From: Candidatus Zhuqueibacterota bacterium RBG_16_48_16
GTDB lineage: Bacteria; Zhuqueibacterota; Zhuqueibacteria; Residuimicrobiales; Sediminimicrobiaceae
NCBI GenBank assembly: GCA_001771235.1
Contig: METF01000131.1
Coordinates: forward strand, 1-15,112
Length of the DNA stretch: 15,112 nucleotides
Reading direction: 5' to 3'
Shown one piece after another: positions 6,655 through 12,616 of this stretch. The position numbers and the translations under genes were made by a program. Every line of letters starts with the position of its first letter. Position 1 is the first letter of the stretch. The notes under the pieces were generated by a model, which was not told the origin of the DNA, searched no databases, and worked only from the letters and a program-made list of their open reading frames with translations.

Positions 6655-6702
6655 GTGAAATTTCCTGGGCTAAATCGACCTATGTGCGAGTTATTGTAAA
6701 AC

Positions 6703-7554
6703 TTATAAGAACCTTTTTATCGCGAAAAGGCTGCCCAGAATACCAAAGAAGATGCCGAGCGACAAAACAAATATGTATATGACCAGGGAGGTGTGGATTA
6801 AGCCGGGCACCTCGATTACCAGTATTTGCGACCCCAGGTAAAGAAAAACGCTGGCCAGGATTCCTCCGGCCGAGCCCTGAACGAGCCCTTCGATAATGAA
6901 GGGGCTTTGAATAAATCCTCTCGTGGCTCCCACCAGTTGCATCGTGGTGATGATGCTTCTCTTGGCAATGATGATCAACCTCACGGTATTCGATATGACC
7001 AACAACGAGCCAAAACTTACAAAAATTAAAATGGCACTATTTATGACTTTGGCCATTTGGGCATATTTACCCAGGATTTTCAGCGCCTGGTTGTTATAGA
7101 CGACTTCATCGATACCTCTCAGGTCGGATATCCCCTTGGCAACGGATTCGATAAGGTCGGGGGTTCTGTACTCTTGCCGTAAAACCACGTTAAACGAAGA
7201 GGGTAAAGGATTTTCGCCTAATATATCAAACAGGTCTTCGCCAAACTCCTTCTGAAACTCTCTGGCTGCCTGCTCTTTTGAGTAAAAGCTGATTTGCCGA
7301 ATGCCTTCTATTTGTGAGAGCTGCTGCCGCAGGCCTGTTATCTGGCTATCGTCCAGGGTATTGTCGATGAAGGCCTGAATATCAAACCGGGCATTCAGTG
7401 CGGTGACGATATGATCGACATTTGTCGAGACCAGGGCGAATATGCCAATGATGATCAGCAGAAAAGTGATGGTCATGGTTGAGATCAGCGAGGATATTCG
7501 CGCGCGCCGAAATCCATCGAAAGATTCCTGTAATATGTATGCCAGGTTGGCCAT
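6703..7554 (-). CDS. ftsX: Cell division ABC transporter permease FtsX
   Basis: 283 residues from ATG 7552-7554; TTG 7560, which overlaps the ftsE stop as TTGA, is an alternative start. FtsX is the membrane subunit of FtsEX, which couples ATP hydrolysis to activation of septal peptidoglycan hydrolases. The order is as expected: a short cytoplasmic N-terminus (LQESFDGFRRARISSL), helix 1 (about 22-42, STMTITFLLIIIGIFALVST), a periplasmic domain (about 45-165, with FDIQAFIDNTLDDSQI and FQKEFGEDLFDILGENPLP), then three more helices at about 168-195, 220-243 and 252-275. RLIIIAKRSIITTMQLVGAT is the conserved cytoplasmic FtsX loop that contacts FtsE. It follows ftsE directly. Confidence 0.95.
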   Translation of the reverse strand: MANLAYILQESFDGFRRARISSLISTMTITFLLIIIGIFALVSTNVDHIVTALNARFDIQAFIDNTLDDSQITGLRQQLSQIEGIRQISFYSKEQAAREFQKEFGEDLFDILGENPLPSSFNVVLRQEYRTPDLIESVAKGISDLRGIDEVVYNNQALKILGKYAQMAKVINSAILIFVSFGSLLVISNTVRLIIIAKRSIITTMQLVGATRGFIQSPFIIEGLVQGSAGGILASVFLYLGSQILVIEVPGLIHTSLVIYIFVLSLGIFFGILGSLFAIKRFL

Positions 7555-7556
7555 GC

Positions 7557-8204
7557 TCAAACAAGCTCGCCGTTCATGATGTGCAGTTTTCGTCCCCTGT
7601 ACCTGTTCACCATATCGACATTGTGGGTGGCCATGAGAATGGATGTTCCCCTGGCATTGATGCGCTCGAGAACATCCATAATCCCGGCCGCGGTCGTCGG
7701 ATCCAAGTTGCCGGTGGGCTCATCGGCCAGCAGCAAATACGGCTCGTTGACGATGGCCCGGGCAATGGCCACGCGCTGCTGTTCGCCACCGGATAGCTCG
7801 TCCGGCATTTTCCTGGCTTTATGGCTCAAGCCGACATCCGCCACGGCGCGAAGCACCCTTCTCTTTATCTCTTTCGTTCGCCTGCCAACGACCTTGAGGA
7901 CAAAGGCCACATTTTCAAAAACATCCCGGTCCGGGAACAGGCGAAAATCCTGAAATACGATGCCAAGCTTCCGCCTCATTTGCGGGATATCCCTCCTTTT
8001 CATAAAAAGGGAATTAAACTCACTGACGACGATGTGGCCTTCATCGGGCAGGAGGTCCATATAAATCAATCTCAAAACGGTGGATTTGCCGGCGCCGCTG
8101 GGTCCGACCAAAAAAACGAATTCTCCGGGAGATATGCTAAAGGTAATGTGCCGGATACCGTCGCCCGTGGGAAAAGCATGTCGAACATTATTCAATTCTA
8201 CCAT
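7557..8204 (-). CDS. ftsE: Cell division ATP-binding protein FtsE
   Basis: 215 residues from ATG 8202-8204, the normal FtsE length; a TTG at 8231 would add nine unrelated residues. It is the ATPase of FtsEX. Walker A is GPSGAGKST at 34-42, the Q-loop is at VFQDFRLF (about 83-90), the ABC signature is LSGGEQQR at 137-144, Walker B is LLLADEPTGNLDP at about 157-169, and the switch histidine is His194 in MATHN. The start lies inside the last codons of the methyltransferase gene (17-nt overlap), implying translational coupling, and the stop abuts ftsX. Confidence 0.95.
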   Translation of the reverse strand: MVELNNVRHAFPTGDGIRHITFSISPGEFVFLVGPSGAGKSTVLRLIYMDLLPDEGHIVVSEFNSLFMKRRDIPQMRRKLGIVFQDFRLFPDRDVFENVAFVLKVVGRRTKEIKRRVLRAVADVGLSHKARKMPDELSGGEQQRVAIARAIVNEPYLLLADEPTGNLDPTTAAGIMDVLERINARGTSILMATHNVDMVNRYRGRKLHIMNGELV

Positions 8205-8910
8205 CCGCCTGCACCCGTTTTTGCAACACAAAATGAACCCGCTCGGAAGCTTCCGTGCCCGGCTCGAAAGTAAAATCCCGATAACGGCCGATTATATGAA
8301 ACGGTGAATCCAGCACAAGCCTGTCGATTTCATCCAACATACGAATTCGCTGGCGATGGGTCTCGCGGTAAACCATTTTAGGATTCGTCGCAAAAGTAAT
8401 CTCGAATCGGGTCTTTTGTATCATAGTGCCTTTATCAAAACTGCTTTTGCGATAATAGGCGGCCTGTTCATTGGCCTCTTTTTGAACATAATTCCTGAAC
8501 ACGTATACAGAGTTATAAAATGTGCTCACGTCAAAGATAAACAGTCCGCCGTCGCGAAGTGATGAATATATCTGTTGAAAAGATAATTTCCAATCGCTTT
8601 TATCGAGCAAATAATTGAAACTGTCATATAGTGACACCACCATATCATAGCGACATTTGAACGGCAGGTGTTTGACATCTGCCAGGACATAAAACGGCAT
8701 TCTCGTTCCGGCGCTTTTCTTGCCGATGGCCTTGCGAAGCATAAAGCGGGAAAAGTCGCTGCCGGTAATGCGGATGTTCCTTTTTGCCAGCTTGAGGCAA
8801 AACGTCCCCGTACCGCATGACACATCCAAAACCGTACCAATCTTTCTGCCGTTCCTCTCTGCGATCGACAGAATATATTTTGCCCACCGCGTATAGTTCA
8901 CGTGGCTCAT
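8188..8910 (-). CDS. Class I SAM-dependent methyltransferase, 5' end disrupted or frameshifted
   Basis: 240 residues from the first in-frame ATG (8908-8910). SAM-binding motif I is VLDVSCGTGTF at about 27-37, the acidic residue after strand 2 is Asp52 in GSDFSRF, and YDMVVSLYDSFNYL at about 90-105 is the strand-4 region of YqeM-like small-molecule or RNA methyltransferases. The reading frame continues upstream of this ATG to 9006 and encodes EPYSVLAEIYDFV, the normal N-terminus of this family (YD.lM..v.Y..Wa), yet has no ATG, GTG or TTG. The conserved start therefore lies in another frame: ATG 8985-8987 leads through AAA AAG to this frame by a -1 shift at 8955-8961. The gene overlaps ftsE by 17 nt. 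Substrate is not known. Confidence 0.85.
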   Translation of the reverse strand: MSHVNYTRWAKYILSIAERNGRKIGTVLDVSCGTGTFCLKLAKRNIRITGSDFSRFMLRKAIGKKSAGTRMPFYVLADVKHLPFKCRYDMVVSLYDSFNYLLDKSDWKLSFQQIYSSLRDGGLFIFDVSTFYNSVYVFRNYVQKEANEQAAYYRKSSFDKGTMIQKTRFEITFATNPKMVYRETHRQRIRMLDEIDRLVLDSPFHIIGRYRDFTFEPGTEASERVHFVLQKRVQADGRIE

Positions 8911-8954
8911 GACAAAATCGTAAATTTCCGCCAGTACGGAATAGGGCTCGACAT

Positions 8955-8961
8955 CTTTTTT
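8955..8961 (-). other. A-AAA-AAG slippery heptamer in the 5' part of the methyltransferase gene
   Basis: On the minus strand, a reading frame opened at ATG 8985-8987 (MGLIASAKRKK) reaches A AAA AAG in the correct phase for -1 slippage, the same heptamer used in E. coli dnaX. A -1 shift here leads exactly into GAT GTC GAG, which begins the conserved methyltransferase N-terminus. Without the shift the frame ends at TGA 8907-8909, overlapping the internal ATG 8908-8910 (ATGA). A small 5-bp hairpin (8926-8941) lies 13 nt downstream, weak as a stimulator. A one-base indel or assembly error in the A6 run would look the same. Confidence 0.5.
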
Positions 8962-9055
8962 CTTTTTGCGGATGCTATCAACCCCATCGGTAGTAATTGT
9001 AAAGGATCACTGCGTTCTTGCGACAAAGTAAAAATGACAGGATTATTTTTTGCCA

Positions 9056-9457
9056 TCAGTCAGGCACGATTTTAACTAAAAAACGCCTCGAGCGCGGGCC
9101 ATCGAACTCGCAAAAGTAGACCGATTGCCAGGTGCCGTAAACTACACGACCGTTCTCGATAATGAGCGTCAACGAAGGGCCGAACAGGCTCGATTTAATG
9201 TGCGCCGCCGAATTCCCTTCCGAATGGCGATAGCCATCGGAGATCGGCACGATTTTACTCGTCTCCATGACGATATCGCGAACGACGTCCGGGTCGGCAT
9301 TCTCGTTTATGGTTACACCGGCTGTTGTGTGCGGGACGAATATGGTGCACAATCCATTTTTTGTGCCGCTTTCCTGAACGGCGGAGTGAATGTAGCTGTC
9401 GATATTGATGAGCTGAATCGGGGATGACGATCGAATGGAAAACTGTTTGGCCTGCAT
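9056..9457 (-). CDS. yjbQ: YjbQ/UPF0047 family protein
   Basis: 133 residues, the usual length. It is a small trimeric family with a metal-binding His/Asp pocket; E. coli YjbQ shows weak thiamine phosphate synthase activity, but the physiological role is unsettled. The family signatures are complete: FVPHTTAGVTINENADPDV at about 40-58, GNSAAHIKSSLFGPS at about 81-95, and GTWQSVYFCEFDGPR at about 108-122. The start ATG 9455-9457 has GAGGA at 9464-9468, six bases upstream and overlapping the stop of the preceding gene, so translation is probably coupled. The gap to the methyltransferase's likely start is about 68 bp. Confidence 0.92.
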   Translation of the reverse strand: MQAKQFSIRSSSPIQLINIDSYIHSAVQESGTKNGLCTIFVPHTTAGVTINENADPDVVRDIVMETSKIVPISDGYRHSEGNSAAHIKSSLFGPSLTLIIENGRVVYGTWQSVYFCEFDGPRSRRFLVKIVPD

Positions 9458-9466
9458 TCCGGATCC

Positions 9467-10729
9467 TCAGGTTTTTAATTTCTTCTTTCTCGCCGCCGGA
9501 AAAAGTATGTTGTTCAAGATCAGCCGGTATCCGGGAGAATTGGTATGTAAGGCAAGCTGGGTGGGAGGATCGTTGACAAAATGCTGATAATCCTCCGGAT
9601 CGTGTCCGCCTAAAAAGGTAAACGTCCCCTTCCCGAAATTTCCGTGCAGATACTTCACCTGCTCCGTTCCTTCCGCCTCGCCCAGAATAACGACGTGTTT
9701 TTTTACCAGGCCTTTACGAAAACCCGTCGTCTGTCCCATAAATCCTTTTATGGCGGCAACGTGATCTTGCGTCAGCATGGTCGCCACGGGATCGTATTTC
9801 GCAGAAAATTCAAACAGGGTAAAATAATCGGCCTCTGCGCCGCGAAGCTGTGGCGCATTGCTGGGTGGAATGTCAATATCGGAATATTCGTAGACGAGCG
9901 GGTTGGTCAGAAGGGTAAAATTTTCAAAAGCAAAGGTCTGTGAAAAATCCAGCCGCTGCTGCGCGTCGGCCTCGGCCGGATCGCCGTCAAAGACCTCGGC
10001 GCAGAGATCAGTATTGGCCGCCGCCAGGGCCATGTCATAAGTGTCCGTGGCAGAACACATGGCAAACAAAAATCCGCCGCCGCCAACGTATTGTTTAATG
10101 GTCAGAGCAACCGCTAATTTAAGTTTCGACACTTTGGAGTAACCAAGCTTCTTTGCCATCGTTTCGTTTTTCGCCACCTCATCCTTGTACCAGTCGGTGT
10201 TTCGATAACTGGCATAAAACTTTCCGTACTGACCGGTAAAGTCTTCATGATGAAGGTGCAGCCAGTCGTACTTGTCCAGCTCACCGCGCAAGACTTCTTC
10301 ATCCCAGAGAACCGTATAGGGAATTTCAGCATATTCGAGAGCCAGCAAAACGGCGTCATCCCAGGCCTGCTTGTTGGGCGGCGCGTAGACGGCTATGTCC
10401 GGCGCCTTTTCCAGCAATACGGTATCCATATTTTCACGGTCGATGGTGGCGTGCACCTGGGAAATTTCCGCCCCGGACAGCCTGCTGTAGCTCACGCCGC
10501 GAATCCGCAGCTCTCTTTCAAGAGCCGGATTTTCATCCATTAAAAACGAGCCGCCGCGATAATTGAGAAGCCACTCCACCTGCGATCCGTGCTGCAACAT
10601 CCAGTAAGCAACGCCGTAGGCTTTGAGGTGATCGGTCTGCTTGAGATCCATGTAAATAAGAATCTTTTGCGACAGCGCATTTGAAAAAGAAATGGCGCAA
10701 ATTAGAAACAGAAAATAAATATGTCGCAT
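9467..10729 (-). CDS. Secreted FCB-type protein often labelled 'asparagine synthetase B'
   Basis: 420 residues from ATG 10727-10729 with AAGGTG seven bases upstream. A signal peptide is clear (about 1-21, HIYFLFLICAISFSNALSQ). The body matches, as I recall it, a conserved Bacteroidota/FCB family: DLKQTDHLKAYGVAYWML, WLLNYRGGSF, KAPDIAVYAPPNK, DWLHLHHEDFTGQYGKFY, GGGFLFAMCSATDTYDMALA, FDGDPAE, GGHDPEDYQHF and SPGYRLILNNILFPAA. Database entries often call this family asparagine synthetase B, but I see neither an N-terminal catalytic Cys2 nor an Asn synthase PPi-loop, and the protein is exported. The Cys in FAMCSAT plus the later GGHDPEDYQH recalls a class I glutamine-amidotransferase-like (ThuA-like) fold, which is inference. 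It lies between a TPR protein gene (27 bp) and yjbQ (9 bp). Confidence 0.8.
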   Translation of the reverse strand: MRHIYFLFLICAISFSNALSQKILIYMDLKQTDHLKAYGVAYWMLQHGSQVEWLLNYRGGSFLMDENPALERELRIRGVSYSRLSGAEISQVHATIDRENMDTVLLEKAPDIAVYAPPNKQAWDDAVLLALEYAEIPYTVLWDEEVLRGELDKYDWLHLHHEDFTGQYGKFYASYRNTDWYKDEVAKNETMAKKLGYSKVSKLKLAVALTIKQYVGGGGFLFAMCSATDTYDMALAAANTDLCAEVFDGDPAEADAQQRLDFSQTFAFENFTLLTNPLVYEYSDIDIPPSNAPQLRGAEADYFTLFEFSAKYDPVATMLTQDHVAAIKGFMGQTTGFRKGLVKKHVVILGEAEGTEQVKYLHGNFGKGTFTFLGGHDPEDYQHFVNDPPTQLALHTNSPGYRLILNNILFPAARKKKLKT

Positions 10730-10756
10730 GATGTGGCACCTTTTAGCAAAACATCA

Positions 10757-12616
10757 CTAGTTCAGTTTTTCCAAAGATCGAGTTCGCCTGCGGGCGTCTT
10801 CAATATAAATACTATTGGGAAAATCCTCCAACAAAGATTCATAGGACTGCTGCGCCTGGGCGTACTCTTTTAAATCAAACTGGAAAATCTCGGCCCTGGT
10901 CATCATGGCCCAGTCGCGGTAAAGCCCCTCATCGTTTTTCAGCAACTCCTGGCACTGTGAAAGAGCACCGTTATAATTTTTCTCCCCCCGATAAACGTCG
11001 ATCAGCAACACCGACAATTCTTCCGCCAATAGTGTCCGCGGCTCCGTCTCTAGAAAATCTTGTATTGCCTGGCGGCTTTTACCCAGGTCTTTTACCCTGA
11101 ATAAAAACCGGGCACGCCCCAAAACAGCAAGTCCCGTCGAATCGTTCTGCTTGTCCCGGATCAAATAGAATAAATCCAAAGCGTCATTTTCATTTTCGTC
11201 CGGCTCAACGGCGCGTATATGCGGATTGCCGACCAGGTCGGCCAGGACGTTATTTGCCCGACTCGGCTGACCTCGATAAAACTCGACAAGAGCGAGATTG
11301 TATTTCGCCATTCGTGCATTTTTAATATCGCCGCTCGCTTCGGCTAAAATTCTTTGATAGATCCGTTCCGCGCCCTCAAGTCTCTCGGCGGCCAATTCAC
11401 ACTCGGCCAACCGGTATAAAACGGGGAGGCGGTAAGCGCTTCCCGGAAACCGTCGTAAAATGTCATTGTATGTTTTTTTTGCCTCGGGAATATTGGCCAG
11501 CCTTTCAAACAAGATGTCACCCACCTGCAACATCGCTCTCAACGCTTCCGTTGTGTTGGGATGGCCGTCGACAAAGTTTTGGTAAGCATTGACTGCCAGT
11601 GCATACTGTGCCTGGCTCTCGAACAGGGTGGCCAGACCGTACTGCGCCCTGACCGCAGATGGTGATGTAGGAAATTTTTCTATAACGAATTCAAAGGCCT
11701 TTTTTGCATAGTCGTAGGCCCCATCACGCCGGGCTGTTTCACCAAAATCAAGGACGACTTTTGCCTTGACAGTTGCGTTTTTATCCCCCCGCGTTTCCGT
11801 TGTATCTGCCAGTTGCTGATAATAACGAAAGGCTTCGTCGTATTGCCGGTTGCGGGTGTTAAGATTGCCCAGGAGCTGCAAAATCTCCTGATCGATTTTG
11901 CTTTTCTCCTTTAATGCATTTTTAAGGACTCGAGCAATTTCTTTTGTTGCCTCCTCGTCTAGTTCGAGGTTAGCAAAACGGGCATCGATATAAGCACCCT
12001 GGTTCGGATTTTTTTCCAGATAGTGCAGATACTCTCTCACCGTATTCGCGTAATCGGCGAGTGCCTGGTAAACGCCAGCCAATTCGAAAATAAACAGATA
12101 ATCATCTTTAAGGTTTTTACGTCCTTGCTGGTAAACTTTAATAGCATCATCAAAAAGACGGTTTTCGCTCAGAACAGCGCCCAAAAGCGCATAAGCGCTG
12201 TGATCGCGTGGATTGTCCGTTAAAATTTGATCCCAGTGTTCTTTGGCTTTTTTAAAATCGCCCCTCAGGTAGTCGATCTCGGACAAATCGATTTCATAGC
12301 GGATATCCCGTCGCTGGCTTTGAAGCTCATGGATCAACTGCGCCAGTTTATCAAATTCTTTGATTTTTAAGTAACACCTCTTGGCAGCCAGATAACTAGG
12401 TATATCCGTTGGATTTTGCACGCACAGCAAGCGATAGACGGACGCTGCTTTATCGTACAGCTCCGCTCGTTCATAATTGCTGGCCAGGCCTTTCAACTGC
12501 GCGGTTGTGCTGTTTTGGCGCACCGACTGCGTGAATGCCGTGACGGAGCCGAAGACAAACAGCGCCACAAATAAAGTATTGATGCAAAAAAATGTTTTTT
12601 CACTTCCGTTTTTCAT
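10757..12616 (-). CDS. Exported TPR-repeat protein
   Basis: 619 residues from ATG 12614-12616; a TTG at 12634 is possible but less likely. The N-terminus (MKNGSEKTFFCINTLFVALF then VFGSVTAFTQ) is a signal peptide or signal anchor ending near residue 30. The rest is helical and repeats at about 34 residues in TPR fashion, for example YERAELYDKAASVYRLLCVQ, AYALLGAVLSENRLFDDAIK, LLGNLNTRNRQYDEAFRYYQ, YGLATLFESQAQYALAVNAY, LYRLAECELAAERLEGAERI and the terminal FDLKEYAQAQQSYESLLEDF. Repeat subtypes around a YgbF/BamD-like 'fP.s..a..a' pattern (RRFPGSAYRLPVLYRL) suggest a periplasmic protein-protein scaffold. Its start overlaps the end of the DUF4175 gene by 17 nt, implying coupled translation and a shared function. 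No enzyme motif is seen. Confidence 0.88.
   Translation of the reverse strand: MKNGSEKTFFCINTLFVALFVFGSVTAFTQSVRQNSTTAQLKGLASNYERAELYDKAASVYRLLCVQNPTDIPSYLAAKRCYLKIKEFDKLAQLIHELQSQRRDIRYEIDLSEIDYLRGDFKKAKEHWDQILTDNPRDHSAYALLGAVLSENRLFDDAIKVYQQGRKNLKDDYLFIFELAGVYQALADYANTVREYLHYLEKNPNQGAYIDARFANLELDEEATKEIARVLKNALKEKSKIDQEILQLLGNLNTRNRQYDEAFRYYQQLADTTETRGDKNATVKAKVVLDFGETARRDGAYDYAKKAFEFVIEKFPTSPSAVRAQYGLATLFESQAQYALAVNAYQNFVDGHPNTTEALRAMLQVGDILFERLANIPEAKKTYNDILRRFPGSAYRLPVLYRLAECELAAERLEGAERIYQRILAEASGDIKNARMAKYNLALVEFYRGQPSRANNVLADLVGNPHIRAVEPDENENDALDLFYLIRDKQNDSTGLAVLGRARFLFRVKDLGKSRQAIQDFLETEPRTLLAEELSVLLIDVYRGEKNYNGALSQCQELLKNDEGLYRDWAMMTRAEIFQFDLKEYAQAQQSYESLLEDFPNSIYIEDARRRTRSLEKLN

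Noticed and set aside
6588..6702. CIRCE operator or intrinsic terminator for ftsX
   Set aside because: I looked for TTAGCACTC-N9-GAGTGCTAA and for a hairpin followed by a T run on the minus strand; neither is present.
7821..8273. Plus-strand open frame of 150 codons opposite ftsE and the end of the methyltransferase gene
   Set aside because: Both minus-strand genes have intact signature motifs through this interval, so the plus frame is an antisense shadow.
8926..8941. TTCCG-TACTGG-CGGAA hairpin as a frameshift stimulator
   Set aside because: A 5-bp stem, 13 nt downstream of the heptamer, is short and too far compared with known stimulators; recorded only as context.
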